The notes: generated by a model from the letters alone, not told the origin. A stretch of 64,000 nucleotides of DNA from Flavobacterium ammonificans (GCF_020885975.1 NZ_AP025183.1:744001-808000); one strand, 5' to 3'. Counted from the stretch's first letter, positions 26,340 to 36,020 are shown. A program made the numbers and translations.

Positions 26340-26969
26340 ATGAAAATGGTAATGAGACAAATAGTAGTTGTTTTTTGTGCTTTATTTTTGCTTTTGACTT
26401 CTTGCAAAGAAGACAATAAACAACGCCTAGCCGAGAATAAAAAAGCCACTAAAAAAAGAGAAGTAATTTATAAAAACATCAGTTCAAACTGGAATTTTTA
26501 TGCTACGCCCATAAATACTACTTCAGAACAAAGCGTGGCAAGCTGGACTGAGTTCCGTCAATTTTTAGACGAATTGGCACAGAATCCCGGAAAATCATTA
26601 AATGGGTATCAAAAAAAAGCAGCCGAATTGTCTAAAAAAGCCTTGCTTCTCAACAGTAATATTCCGTTTCAATTCCAACAACCTCAAATTAAAAGTAGAA
26701 TAGGAACTTTGATTACTAAAGTGCGTTTACTGGACCTATTTATCCATTTAGACGCTATTCCGGATAAAAAAGTAGTCGTTTTAGTGAGCGAAATCAATGC
26801 AGAGCTAGTTTCTTTGCAAAGACAAATGGATAAAATTACAGAGAAAAGTAAAATTCCTGTGGAAGATGGCGAATCTGATATGTTGAGAATGTTGGATACC
26901 ACAAGAGCCATTTCTACAACTCCAATGCCCACTCCTCCAACAAAACCAAACCTTTCACGCGTTGAGTAA
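26340..26969 (+). CDS. Putative lipoprotein, function unknown
   Basis: A 209-aa protein with a lipoprotein signal peptide: hydrophobic VVVFCALFLLLTS followed by the lipobox cysteine at position 22 (LLTSC-KEDN). The mature part is helical and charged, with no recognised domain, and ends in a proline-rich tail (TTPMPTPPTKPN). The residues after the cysteine do not clearly give an export signal, so inner- versus outer-membrane location is open. It overlaps mfd by 8 bases and shares its promoter, but a functional link to repair is not implied. Confidence 0.75.
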   Translation: MKMVMRQIVVVFCALFLLLTSCKEDNKQRLAENKKATKKREVIYKNISSNWNFYATPINTTSEQSVASWTEFRQFLDELAQNPGKSLNGYQKKAAELSKKALLLNSNIPFQFQQPQIKSRIGTLITKVRLLDLFIHLDAIPDKKVVVLVSEINAELVSLQRQMDKITEKSKIPVEDGESDMLRMLDTTRAISTTPMPTPPTKPNLSRVE

Positions 26970-29900
26970 AACAGTCTATTCCATTTACGACACATCTCCT
27001 AAAACAGAACAGATTGTTGCGTTGTTAGCCCAAAATAACAGCCCAAAACTACATCTTTCAGGTTTGGTGGGGTCTTCAATTTCTTTTGTTATACGTTCTG
27101 TTTTTAAAAAATCAGAATTACCGTTTTTACTCATTTTAAACGATAAAGAAGAAGCGGCCTATTATTTGAATGATTTGGAACAAATGATTGGAGACCAAGA
27201 TGTATTGTTTTATCCCGCTTCTTTTCGCCGGCCATATCAAATAGAAGAAACAGACAATGCAAATGTTTTGCTTCGCGCCGAAGTACTTAACCGCATCAAT
27301 TCTCGAAAAAAACCAGCCATAATTGTCAGTTATCCCGAAGCGCTTTTTGAAAAAGTAGTGACACGAAAGGAATTGGACAAAAACACTTTAAAAGTGGCCG
27401 TAGGCGACCAAATTTCGATTGATTTTATCAACGAAGTATTGTTTGAATACGAATTTAAAAGAGTCGATTTTATAACTGAACCTGGTGAATTTTCCGTTCG
27501 TGGCGGAATTGTCGATGTGTTTTCGTTTTCGAACGACAATCCCTATCGAATTGAATTTTTTGGCAACGAAGTAGATAGTATTAGAACTTTTGATGTAGCC
27601 ACCCAATTGTCATTGGAACAACAAAAGAAAATTGCGATTATCCCTAATGTAGAAAATAAATTTTTTCAGGAAAACCGCGAAAGTTTTTTGGATTATATCT
27701 CCGAGAAAACGGTTCTTTTTATTCAAAATACGGAAGGGTTTTTAAGTCAATTGGACAAACAATTTACCAAAGCCAAAGAAGCGTTTGACAAACTTTCCAA
27801 AGATATCAAACACGCTACACCTGAGCAATTATTCCTAAATCAAGAACAATTTATAAAACGAGCGTTGGATTTTTCGGTGGCGGAATTGGCTTCCAAAGCC
27901 ATTTTTAAAACCACTAAAAAGTTCGAATTTCATATTCAGCCGCAACCGTCATTTAACAAGCAATTTGATTTATTATTGAACAATTTGAACGACAATCATT
28001 TCAATGGATACAAGAACTATTTGTTCTGTTCGAATGACAATCAAGCCAAGCGTTTCCACGATATTTTCGAAACCTTAGACGAGGCTAATTCAGAGAATAT
28101 TCGTAAGCAATACAACACCGTAGTTCTGCCTTTGTACCAAGGATTTATTGATGAAGAAAACCAAATTACCTGCTATACCGATCATCAGATTTTTGAACGT
28201 TATCATAAATTCAGCATTAAAAATGGGTATTCTAAAAAACAGAATATCACCTTAAAAGAGCTGACTTCATTATCTGTTGGCGATTATGTTACGCATATCG
28301 ATCACGGAATTGGGAAATTTGGCGGTTTGCAAAAAATCCAAGTGGAAGGTAAAACACAAGAGGCGATTAAATTGGTTTATGCCGATAATGACATTGTGTA
28401 TGTGAGTATTCACTCTTTACACAAAATTTCAAGATATAATGGTAAAGACGGAACGCCTCCTAAAATTTACAAATTAGGCTCGAATGCCTGGAAAGTTTTA
28501 AAACAGAAAACCAAAGCCCGTGTCAAACATATTGCGTTCAATTTGATTCAGTTGTATGCCAAAAGACGTCTGGAAAAAGGTTTTCAATATGCGCCCGATA
28601 GTTATTTGCAAAACGAATTAGAAAGTTCGTTCATTTACGAAGATACGCCGGACCAAATCAAATCAACACAGGATGTAAAAGCCGATATGGAAAGCGATCG
28701 CCCGATGGATCGTCTAGTTTGTGGCGATGTCGGTTTTGGAAAAACAGAGGTGGCAATTCGTGCTGCTTTTAAGGCGGTGGACAATAGCAAGCAAGTCGCT
28801 GTTTTAGTACCAACCACTATTTTGGCTTACCAACATTACCGCACTTTTTCGGAACGATTGAAGAACATGCCGGTTTCGATAGGGTATTTGAATCGTTTTA
28901 GAACAGCAAAACAGAAAGCAGAAACCCTCAAACAATTGGCTGAAGGAAAACTAGACATTGTCATTGGAACCCACCAATTAGTGAATAAAAATGTGGTTTT
29001 CAAAGACCTTGGATTGTTGATTGTCGATGAAGAACAAAAATTTGGGGTGAATGTCAAAGACAAACTTAAAACGATTGCGGCTAATGTGGATACCTTGACT
29101 TTAACCGCAACGCCAATTCCGAGAACTTTGCAATTCTCGTTGATGGCTGCACGAGATTTATCAGTAATCACCACGCCACCACCCAATCGATATCCTATCG
29201 AGACGAATGTGGTGGGGTTCAACGAAGAGTTAATTCGCGATGCTGTTTCGTACGAAATTCAGCGCAACGGACAGGTATTTTTCATCAATAACCGAATTGA
29301 AAATATCAAGGAAATTGCTGGAATGATTCAGCGATTGGTGCCTAATGCCCGAGTGGGAATTGGTCACGGCCAAATGGAAGGCGCGAAACTCGAAGAGTTG
29401 ATGCTAGCTTTTATGAATGGCGAATTTGATGTTTTGGTAGCCACCACTATTATTGAAAGTGGTTTGGATGTGCCGAATGCCAATACGATTTTCATCAATA
29501 ATGCCAATAATTTTGGACTGTCTGATTTACACCAAATGCGCGGTCGAGTAGGGCGAAGCAACAAAAAAGCGTTTTGTTATTTCATTTGTCCGCCGTATTC
29601 GGCAATGACTGAAGATGCCCGCAAACGAATTCAGGCTTTGGAACAATTTAGCGAATTAGGAAGTGGATTTAACATTGCCATGAAAGATTTGGAGATTCGT
29701 GGTGCAGGTGATTTGTTAGGAGGAGAGCAAAGTGGTTTCATCAACGAAATTGGCTTCGATACCTATCAAAAAATCATGAACGAAGCCATCGAAGAGCTGA
29801 AAGAAAACGAATTCAAGGATTTGTACCCAGAACAAAATGATATCGAAACCAAAGAATACGTTAAAGACTTGCAGCTTGATACTGATTTCGAATTATTATT

Positions 29901-30324
29901 CCCAGATGAATACATCAATACGGTTTCTGAACGATTACTGCTGTATAACGAGTTAGCAGAAATTAAAGATGAAGCGTCACTTTTGAATTATGAAAACAAG
30001 CTGATTGACCGCTTTGGGCCTTTGCCAAAACAAGCTGTTTCTTTACTGAGCAGTATGAAAATCAAATGGATTGCTACCCGTATAGGGATTGAAAAATTAG
30101 TCTTAAAACAAGGTAAAATGATTGGGTATTTCGTATCCGACCAACAATCGGATTATTACCAATCCGGACGTTTTCATCACGTACTACAGTTTGTGCAAAA
30201 GCAAAGCGCTTTGTGTAAAATGAAAGAAAAACAAACCCCTAACGGATTACGATTGTTATTGACGTTTGACAATGTAAAATCAATTCGAAGAGCTTTGGAG
30301 TTGATGGAGTTGATGGAGAAATAA
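26962..30324 (+). CDS. mfd: Transcription-repair coupling factor Mfd
   Basis: An ATP-dependent DNA translocase that removes stalled RNA polymerase at DNA lesions and recruits UvrA for nucleotide excision repair. It is 1120 aa, normal for the family. Domains in order: UvrB-homology module (about 1-330), RNA-polymerase-interacting CarD-like domain (about 430-520; VGDYVTHIDHGIGKFGG), RecG-like helicase with Walker A GDVGFGKT (588-595) and DEEQ (689-692), then the C-terminal TRCF domain. I chose the TTG at 26962 (MSKTVYSIYD), because the next in-frame ATG would delete about 75 residues of the UvrB module. The frame overlaps the lipoprotein stop. Confidence 0.96.
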   Translation: MSKTVYSIYDTSPKTEQIVALLAQNNSPKLHLSGLVGSSISFVIRSVFKKSELPFLLILNDKEEAAYYLNDLEQMIGDQDVLFYPASFRRPYQIEETDNANVLLRAEVLNRINSRKKPAIIVSYPEALFEKVVTRKELDKNTLKVAVGDQISIDFINEVLFEYEFKRVDFITEPGEFSVRGGIVDVFSFSNDNPYRIEFFGNEVDSIRTFDVATQLSLEQQKKIAIIPNVENKFFQENRESFLDYISEKTVLFIQNTEGFLSQLDKQFTKAKEAFDKLSKDIKHATPEQLFLNQEQFIKRALDFSVAELASKAIFKTTKKFEFHIQPQPSFNKQFDLLLNNLNDNHFNGYKNYLFCSNDNQAKRFHDIFETLDEANSENIRKQYNTVVLPLYQGFIDEENQITCYTDHQIFERYHKFSIKNGYSKKQNITLKELTSLSVGDYVTHIDHGIGKFGGLQKIQVEGKTQEAIKLVYADNDIVYVSIHSLHKISRYNGKDGTPPKIYKLGSNAWKVLKQKTKARVKHIAFNLIQLYAKRRLEKGFQYAPDSYLQNELESSFIYEDTPDQIKSTQDVKADMESDRPMDRLVCGDVGFGKTEVAIRAAFKAVDNSKQVAVLVPTTILAYQHYRTFSERLKNMPVSIGYLNRFRTAKQKAETLKQLAEGKLDIVIGTHQLVNKNVVFKDLGLLIVDEEQKFGVNVKDKLKTIAANVDTLTLTATPIPRTLQFSLMAARDLSVITTPPPNRYPIETNVVGFNEELIRDAVSYEIQRNGQVFFINNRIENIKEIAGMIQRLVPNARVGIGHGQMEGAKLEELMLAFMNGEFDVLVATTIIESGLDVPNANTIFINNANNFGLSDLHQMRGRVGRSNKKAFCYFICPPYSAMTEDARKRIQALEQFSELGSGFNIAMKDLEIRGAGDLLGGEQSGFINEIGFDTYQKIMNEAIEELKENEFKDLYPEQNDIETKEYVKDLQLDTDFELLFPDEYINTVSERLLLYNELAEIKDEASLLNYENKLIDRFGPLPKQAVSLLSSMKIKWIATRIGIEKLVLKQGKMIGYFVSDQQSDYYQSGRFHHVLQFVQKQSALCKMKEKQTPNGLRLLLTFDNVKSIRRALELMELMEK

Positions 30325-30326
30325 AA

Positions 30327-30359
30327 AAAGCTTCCAGCCTTTTAAAGGCTGGGAGCTTT
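30327..30359. terminator. Bidirectional terminator between mfd and the ACT-like gene
   Basis: A near-perfect 13-bp stem (30327-30339 with 30347-30359, one mismatch). On the minus strand it is followed by seven T residues, so it is best suited to end the 30368-31024 gene. It also lies 2 bases after the mfd stop. Confidence 0.85.
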
Positions 30360-30367
30360 GGATTTAT

Positions 30368-31024
30368 CTAATTTTTCAAATCCTTAATTACTTTGAAAGC
30401 AACGTCTACTTCATTTTCGCTAACTAGAATCGTAAATTCATTCGAAGTTGAAATCACTTCATTGATGATAATTCCTTCCCAAGCCAAGCGTTGAAAAATG
30501 AAATAATAAATTCCAGGAACTACGATGTTTTCTTTTGGTAATTTTACCGTAATAGAAGCTAAATTTTCTAATTTTTGAATCAATTTTTCGTTGGCAAAAT
30601 GTTTGTCAACCAAATGATTCACGCTGTTGCTAACCACGATATTGGTTTCGTTTACTCCTCTTGATGAAGTATAAAAAATATCGGAAAAATTATTGATATC
30701 GGTAATTAAATCGGCTTGTTTATTCAAAACAGTTTCTGAGGCGGCAAAAGTGTAATCTGTTAACTGAGAACGCACCGTAATTTCTCCAATATTTTTAATC
30801 ACCTTATTGATTTTGTGATTCAATTTAAAGTCTAATTCTTCGGTTAATCGTTTCAAGGCCATTACAATAGCGCCTTGTTTTACTTCTTTGCCAAATTCGT
30901 TTTCTAATTCACTCATAATGTTGCGCGAAAGAGAAGTCAAATTAATAATACCAAGTGATAAGGCATTCAACAAAAATGGTTTTGTTTTAATATAATTTTC
31001 TACAATAGAAGAAACTGTTTTCAT
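30368..31024 (-). CDS. ACT-like domain protein (aspartate-kinase-regulatory-like), function unknown
   Basis: A 218-aa protein; the start was set at 31024 (MKTVSS) because an upstream in-frame ATG at 31078 would overlap the promoter box. The N-terminal half is helical (SSIVENYIKTKPFLLNALSLGIINLTSLSRNI, HTH-like). The C-terminal half (about 140-218) has two ACT-like beta-alpha-beta segments (LASITVKLPKENIVVPGIYYFIFQRLAWEGIIINEVISTS, truncated here in meaning to the fold). Related Bacteroidota proteins are sometimes labelled aspartate kinase, but no kinase domain is present. It is probably a small-molecule-responsive regulator; this is inference. Confidence 0.6.
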   Translation of the reverse strand: MKTVSSIVENYIKTKPFLLNALSLGIINLTSLSRNIMSELENEFGKEVKQGAIVMALKRLTEELDFKLNHKINKVIKNIGEITVRSQLTDYTFAASETVLNKQADLITDINNFSDIFYTSSRGVNETNIVVSNSVNHLVDKHFANEKLIQKLENLASITVKLPKENIVVPGIYYFIFQRLAWEGIIINEVISTSNEFTILVSENEVDVAFKVIKDLKN

Positions 31025-31073
31025 AGTAGTTGTGTTAAATTGTTTTTTATTAGTAGGTAGTAGTTGTGTTAAA
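31025..31073 (-). repeat. Exact 15-bp direct repeat in the leader of the ACT-like gene
   Basis: AGTAGTTGTGTTAAA occurs at 31025-31039 and 31059-31073 (34-base offset). On the coding strand the second copy ends directly at the ATG, so it covers the ribosome-binding region. Confidence 0.6.
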
Positions 31074-31080
31074 AACACTG

Positions 31081-31111
31081 CAAATATAAATAAAAAAACA
31101 ATTTGTTACAA
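31081..31111 (-). promoter_or_regulatory. Promoter of the ACT-like gene
   Basis: Minus-strand -7 box TATATTTG (31088-31081), with a TTG at 31111-31109 after a 20-base spacer. It places the transcript start about 50 bases before the ATG at 31024. Confidence 0.55.
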
Positions 31112-31132
31112 TTATAACATGTAAAAACAAAT

Positions 31133-31492
31133 TTAAAAATGATAAAAAGCGTCTGTAAGATGTTCAATTTCAAAGTTTTGACCATCCTTTCTGATGGCAA
31201 TGATGTCAAAACGTACTTCGCTATCTATATCGTTTTCGGTAACATAAGCGTGAACCGCTTTTACCAATAATTGGATTTTTTTTGGCTTAACAAAGTCTTG
31301 AGGAAGACCAAAATCAATTGATGTTCGTGTTTTTACTTCGACAACGGCTAAAACCGAATCTTTTTCCGCTAGAATGTCAATTTCGGCTTTTTGGAAAGTC
31401 CAGTTGGTTGCTAATATAGTATATCCATTATTTTGAAGGTACTTAGCGGCTAATTCCTCTCCGAATTTACCTAGTTCGTTGTGCTCAGCCAT
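31133..31492 (-). CDS. YraN/UPF0102 family endonuclease-like protein
   Basis: A 119-aa conserved bacterial protein of the PD-(D/E)xK nuclease superfamily. Seen motifs: the N-terminal LGKFGEELAAKYLQNNGYTIL, then EIDILAEKDSVLAVVEVKTR, whose D, E-V-K core is the predicted catalytic site, and a C-terminal RFDIIAI strand. The family is widespread and usually lies beside housekeeping genes; its physiological role is still uncertain, with Holliday-junction-like processing having been proposed. The length is normal. It starts 17 bases after the LD-carboxypeptidase start region on the same strand, with the two genes adjacent and possibly co-transcribed. Confidence 0.9.
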   Translation of the reverse strand: MAEHNELGKFGEELAAKYLQNNGYTILATNWTFQKAEIDILAEKDSVLAVVEVKTRTSIDFGLPQDFVKPKKIQLLVKAVHAYVTENDIDSEVRFDIIAIRKDGQNFEIEHLTDAFYHF

Positions 31493-31509
31493 AATGCAAT
31501 TAGTTGAAT

Positions 31510-32475
31510 TTACTTTTCAAAAACCACAGTGCTACAATTTTCGGTGATATCAATAGTAACCGTATTTCCTAAAATCAAGGCTCTATTGTCATGAATATGA
31601 CCCGCTGGGAAATTAAAAATCACAGGAATATTGAGATTTTTAGTTACGTCTTGTACGATTTCAAGCGCATTTTTCCCCCACGGAATATCGTTATCTTTCA
31701 TATCAGTCATAGACCCAACAATTATTCCTTTCAGACTTTCCAAACAACCATTTCGTTTCAAATTCATCATCATTCGATCAATATGATACAAGTATTCGTC
31801 TAAATCTTCAATATATAAAATCTTGTCCTTACAATCAATTGCTGACGGCGAACCCAATACACTATATAAGATGGACAAATTACCTCCTACTAGTTCGCCT
31901 GTGGCTGTTCCAATACGATTCATAGGATGCGCGTCTATAGCATATTGCAAAGGTTGTCCAAATAAGGACAAACGCAAACTTTCAATCGCAGCTTGCGTTG
32001 CTTTTGACAGATTGATTGGCATAATTCCGTGAATGGATTTGTAACCCATGGTATTAAGATGATTGTGTAAAACGGTAACATCGCTAAAACCAACCACCCA
32101 TTTCGGATTTTTTTTGAATTGAGTAAAATCAATTAAATCAATTACTCGTACTGTACCATAACCGCCTCTCGCACACCATATTGCTTTGATGTTGGGATTG
32201 TCCAATTGCTCTTGTAGATCAGCGGCACGTTCTTTGTCATTTCCCGCCAATTGATTTTTTTCTAAACCTATACTTTTTCCAATAACAACATTCAAGCCCC
32301 AGCTTTCTAATAATGAAATTGTGGGTTGCATACTTTTTACAATATGTTTTCTCGCAGTTGCTAGAATTGCAACAGTATCTCCTTTTTGTAAATACGGTGG
32401 TGTTATCATTGATGGTTGAGCTTGAAAAGTGAAGGAAAGTAAACTAATAGTGAATAAAATGAACGTTTTTTTCAT
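31510..32475 (-). CDS. LD-carboxypeptidase, peptidase family S66
   Basis: It removes the terminal D-alanine from L,D-linked tetrapeptides during peptidoglycan recycling. The 321-aa protein carries the S66 Ser-Glu-His triad: S131 in VGFSDVT, E223 in YIEDLDEYLYHIDRM and H293 in AGHIHDN. Unlike the cytoplasmic LdcA of E. coli it has a signal peptide (MKKTFILFTISLLSFTFQAQ), as many Bacteroidota homologues do, suggesting it works on periplasmic muropeptides. It is upstream of yraN on the same strand and divergent from the nuclease/phosphatase gene at 32604. Confidence 0.92.
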   Translation of the reverse strand: MKKTFILFTISLLSFTFQAQPSMITPPYLQKGDTVAILATARKHIVKSMQPTISLLESWGLNVVIGKSIGLEKNQLAGNDKERAADLQEQLDNPNIKAIWCARGGYGTVRVIDLIDFTQFKKNPKWVVGFSDVTVLHNHLNTMGYKSIHGIMPINLSKATQAAIESLRLSLFGQPLQYAIDAHPMNRIGTATGELVGGNLSILYSVLGSPSAIDCKDKILYIEDLDEYLYHIDRMMMNLKRNGCLESLKGIIVGSMTDMKDNDIPWGKNALEIVQDVTKNLNIPVIFNFPAGHIHDNRALILGNTVTIDITENCSTVVFEK

Positions 32476-32603
32476 AAATCAATTCTGAATTGCTACAGTA
32501 ATTTATAAAAACAAATATAGGCAAATACCAAATCACTTTTAATTTCAGTTTCAATTTCTTACTTTTACTATACCCACTCCTAACGATCCTAAATTGAAAT
32601 AAA

Positions 32604-33701
32604 ATGAGAATTTCTATCTTTCTGTATTGTTTTTTGGTCTTGGCTGTTTATCCAAAATCTTTCGGTCAAACCAAAAAATTTAAAATCCACACCCTAGCCT
32701 TTTATAATTTCGAAAATCTATTTGACACCATCAATGACCCTGAAACATTTGATGAAGATTGGACTCCAAAAGGGTCGCAAAATTGGACATTTGCTAAGTA
32801 CCAAAAAAAGTTAGCCAACTTATCTCGAGTCTTGGCCGAAATTGGTAATTCAGAAAACTCGGAGTCGCCAACTTTTATTGGGGGTTGTGAAATTGAAAAT
32901 CGCGGGGTATTAGAAGATCTAATTGCACAGCCTATTTTAGTAGATAAAAAGTACGGAATTATTCATTTTGACTCTCCAGACAAAAGAGGAATTGATGTGG
33001 CTTTGTTGTATCGAAAAGAGTTTTTTCAACCCATGACCTATTCTAATATTCCATTATATGTATTTCAAAAGGAGTCTATTTCCAAAAATAATAAAGAAGA
33101 ACTCACAGATGATGTTGAGGTGGTAAGTTCAAAAAACAAACGAGTCTATACTCGTGATCAGCTTCTAGTTTCGGGGTTTTTAGAGGGCGAAGAAATCCAT
33201 TTGATTGTTAATCACTGGCCATCACGTTCTGGCGGTGAACAGCGATCGAGTCCCTTTAGGGAAGCTGCTGGGGCTTTGAATAGAAAAATAATTGACTCGC
33301 TGCAACGCATAAATCCAAACGCCAAAGTCATTACTATGGGAGACTTGAATGACGGTCCCTACAATAAAAGTGTGAAAATTGCTTTAGGGGCTAAGGCGAA
33401 AAAAGCAGATGTTCCCCCAATGGGGATTTACAATCCATTTGAAGATATGGCAAAAAAAGGGATGGGAACAATTGCACATCGGGATGCATGGGATATTTTT
33501 GACCAAATTATGATTACCAAGTCGCTTTTGCAGTCAGATTATTCTAGCTATCAATTCTGGAAAGCAGGAATTTATAACAAATCTTTTTTAGTTCAAACTA
33601 GCGGTCAATTTAAAGGCTATCCTTTACGGCATGGAGCAACCGAAATAGGATTTAGTGACCATTTCCCAGTATATATCTATTTGATTAAAGAGAAAAAATA
33701 G
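32604..33701 (+). CDS. Secreted endonuclease/exonuclease/phosphatase family protein
   Basis: A 365-aa member of the EEP superfamily, metal-dependent phosphoesterases that cut nucleic acids or phospho-lipids and sugars. Signal peptide MRISIFLYCFLVLAVYPKSFGQ. Core motifs in order: FYNFENLFDT (metal-binding N), GGCEIENR (catalytic E), RGIDVALLYRK, VNHWPSRSGGE (H), MGDLNDGP (D, N) and the final GFSDHFPVYI (D, H). All catalytic positions are present. Secretion suggests scavenging of phosphate or extracellular DNA. It is divergent from the LD-carboxypeptidase and 41 bases upstream of the dioxygenase, which has its own promoter-like box. Confidence 0.88.
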   Translation: MRISIFLYCFLVLAVYPKSFGQTKKFKIHTLAFYNFENLFDTINDPETFDEDWTPKGSQNWTFAKYQKKLANLSRVLAEIGNSENSESPTFIGGCEIENRGVLEDLIAQPILVDKKYGIIHFDSPDKRGIDVALLYRKEFFQPMTYSNIPLYVFQKESISKNNKEELTDDVEVVSSKNKRVYTRDQLLVSGFLEGEEIHLIVNHWPSRSGGEQRSSPFREAAGALNRKIIDSLQRINPNAKVITMGDLNDGPYNKSVKIALGAKAKKADVPPMGIYNPFEDMAKKGMGTIAHRDAWDIFDQIMITKSLLQSDYSSYQFWKAGIYNKSFLVQTSGQFKGYPLRHGATEIGFSDHFPVYIYLIKEKK

Positions 33702-33742
33702 TACGAGTAAAAGTGTAACTTTACCATTCTAAATTTAAGGAT

Positions 33743-34282
33743 ATGGCTATTGCAAAACCGTTCAATTTGAATCAATGGATTGATGAAAACCGTCATCTAC
33801 TAGTGCCACCCGTTGGCAACAAAAACATATATACAGAATCAGGCGATTATATCGTTATGATTGTAGCAGGGCCGAATGCAAGAAAAGACTACCATTATAA
33901 CGAAACCGAAGAGCTTTTTTACCAATTGGAAGGAAGCATTAAAGTAGTCATTCAGGAAGACGGAGAGCGTAAAGAGATGGATTTGAATCCAGGCGATATG
34001 TATTTGAATCCGGCCAAGATTCCCCATTCACCAGTCCGTTCAGAAGGTTCTATCGGATTAGTTATAGAGCGCAAAAGAGCAGGTTTAGGTTTTACAGACG
34101 GATTACTTTGGCATTGTGAAAATTGCAATCACAAATTACACGAAGTTTATTTTGAACTTCATAATATTGAAAAAGACTTTTTAACTCATTTTGAACATTT
34201 TTACAGCTCAGAAAAGTTACGAACTTGTTCCCAATGCGGAACAATTATGGATACGGATTCAAGATTTTTGTCCAAAAAATAA
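33743..34282 (+). CDS. nbaC: 3-hydroxyanthranilate 3,4-dioxygenase
   Basis: An iron enzyme that opens the ring of 3-hydroxyanthranilate to 2-amino-3-carboxymuconate semialdehyde, in tryptophan breakdown by the kynurenine route and towards quinolinate for NAD. The 179-aa cupin shows the iron ligands H51, E57 and H95, the substrate arginine R47, and the second, structural metal site C125-x-x-C128 and C162-x-x-C165 typical of bacterial enzymes. Length and spacing match characterised bacterial forms. A TAACTTTA box lies at 33716-33723. The neighbouring dehydrogenase might act in amino-acid breakdown too. The other kynurenine genes are not in the window. Confidence 0.95.
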   Translation: MAIAKPFNLNQWIDENRHLLVPPVGNKNIYTESGDYIVMIVAGPNARKDYHYNETEELFYQLEGSIKVVIQEDGERKEMDLNPGDMYLNPAKIPHSPVRSEGSIGLVIERKRAGLGFTDGLLWHCENCNHKLHEVYFELHNIEKDFLTHFEHFYSSEKLRTCSQCGTIMDTDSRFLSKK

Positions 34283-34408
34283 TTGGAATATTATTTCCAA
34301 ATCTTTAAAGGAATTACTAGCTCTTGAAATAAATTGTTTTCAATTTAATTATTAAGTTGAAAATAATATCTTTACAAAAATATAACAATTTTTAACAGAA
34401 AAGTTACA

Positions 34409-35962
34409 ATGACAACAATAGCATCTGCATTCGGAATGAAAGAAGCCTTAGCTCAATTGGGCGTAAAAGACTTAAATTTAGGAACTTCTACCGGAACTTC
34501 TGGTTTTGGTTCAGGCGAAATACTAAAAAGTTATTCTCCTGTGGACGGACAATTAATAGCATCTGTTCAAACTACATCTGCTGCTGATTATGAAAAAGTA
34601 ATGCAAAAAGCTACCGAGGCTTTCCAGACTTTCCGAATAATGCCTGCGCCTCAACGAGGAGAAATTGTACGTCAGTTTGGAGAAAAATTACGCAAAAATA
34701 AAGAAGCCTTGGGTAAACTGGTTTCCTACGAAATGGGAAAATCGTTGCAAGAAGGGTACGGGGAAGTACAAGAAATGATAGACATCTGCGATTTCGCAGT
34801 TGGGCTTTCGCGCCAGTTACACGGTTTAACAATGCATTCTGAACGTCCGGGTCACCGAATGTATGAGCAATACCATTCTTTGGGAGTTGTCGGAATCATT
34901 TCGGCATTTAATTTTCCTGTTGCTGTTTGGGCTTGGAATACCGCTTTAGCTTGGATTTGTGGCGATGTTTGTGTGTGGAAACCTTCTGAGAAAACGCCGC
35001 TTTGCGGGATTGCTTGCCAAAATATTATTGCCGAAGTTATCCGCGAAAATAACTTACCAGAAGGGATTTCTTGTCTAATTAATGGCGATTACAAAATAGG
35101 AGAATTACTAACTCAAGATACTAGAGTCCCATTAATTTCTGCAACAGGTTCTACACGAATGGGTAAAATTGTAGCTCAAACAGTTGCAAGTCGTTTAGGA
35201 AAATCGTTGTTAGAATTAGGAGGAAACAATGCTATTATTGTTACTCCTGATGCAGATATTAAAATGACGGTTATTGGTGCAGTCTTTGGTGCGGTAGGTA
35301 CTGCAGGTCAACGTTGTACTTCTACGCGTCGTTTGATTATACATGAAAGTATGTACGATACAGTAAAAGATGCTTTAGTATCCGCTTACAAACAATTGCG
35401 TATTGGAAATCCATTGGATGAGAAAAACCATGTCGGACCATTGATTGACGTTCAAGCGGTTGCTATGTATACTAATGCTTTAGCTAAAGCAGTTGAAGAA
35501 GGCGGAAAAATCCTTGTAGAAGGAAAAATTTTGGTTGGCGAAGGGTATGAGAGCGGTTGTTACGTTCAACCTGCTATCGTAGAAGCAGATAATTCTTTTG
35601 AAATTGTACAACATGAAACGTTTGCACCGATTTTATATTTATTAAAATATACAGGAGAAGTTACTAATGCTATTGCTATTCAAAATGGAGTAGCGCAAGG
35701 TTTGTCCTCGGCAATAATGACCAATAATCTTCGTGAAGCCGAACTATTTCTATCAGTAGCTGGATCAGATTGTGGTATTGCTAATGTAAATATCGGAACT
35801 TCAGGCGCTGAAATTGGAGGTGCTTTTGGAGGTGAAAAGGAAACGGGTGGTGGACGCGAATCAGGTTCTGATGCTTGGAAAGTTTATATGAGACGCCAAA
35901 CGAATACAATTAATTATACCACAAGTTTGCCATTGGCACAAGGAATTAAATTTGACTTGTAG
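34409..35962 (+). CDS. amaB: Aldehyde dehydrogenase, ALDH7/antiquitin-like (aminoadipate-semialdehyde type)
   Basis: NAD-dependent oxidation of an aldehyde; antiquitin-type enzymes act on alpha-aminoadipate semialdehyde in lysine breakdown. In the 517-aa protein the catalytic cysteine is C303 in AGQRCTSTRR and the general base E269 in LLELGGNN. The NAD site shows SAFNFPVAVWAWN and ATGSTRMGK. The GQRCT motif and the SYSPVDGQ N-terminal region are typical of the ALDH7 subfamily rather than aminomuconate-semialdehyde dehydrogenase (ALDH8). A role beside the dioxygenase 127 bases upstream remains possible. A terminator follows directly. Confidence 0.85.
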   Translation: MTTIASAFGMKEALAQLGVKDLNLGTSTGTSGFGSGEILKSYSPVDGQLIASVQTTSAADYEKVMQKATEAFQTFRIMPAPQRGEIVRQFGEKLRKNKEALGKLVSYEMGKSLQEGYGEVQEMIDICDFAVGLSRQLHGLTMHSERPGHRMYEQYHSLGVVGIISAFNFPVAVWAWNTALAWICGDVCVWKPSEKTPLCGIACQNIIAEVIRENNLPEGISCLINGDYKIGELLTQDTRVPLISATGSTRMGKIVAQTVASRLGKSLLELGGNNAIIVTPDADIKMTVIGAVFGAVGTAGQRCTSTRRLIIHESMYDTVKDALVSAYKQLRIGNPLDEKNHVGPLIDVQAVAMYTNALAKAVEEGGKILVEGKILVGEGYESGCYVQPAIVEADNSFEIVQHETFAPILYLLKYTGEVTNAIAIQNGVAQGLSSAIMTNNLREAELFLSVAGSDCGIANVNIGTSGAEIGGAFGGEKETGGGRESGSDAWKVYMRRQTNTINYTTSLPLAQGIKFDL

Positions 35963-35980
35963 TAAAGAATTATTTAATTT

Positions 35981-36020
35981 AAAAATCCGCTTGAATTACC
36001 TAAATCAAGCGGATTTTTTT
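35981..36020. terminator. Bidirectional terminator between ALDH and the metallophosphoesterase
   Basis: AAATCCGCTTGA (35983-35994) pairs perfectly with TCAAGCGGATTT (36005-36016), with T tracts on both strands. It separates two convergent genes and overlaps the phosphoesterase stop. Confidence 0.92.
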
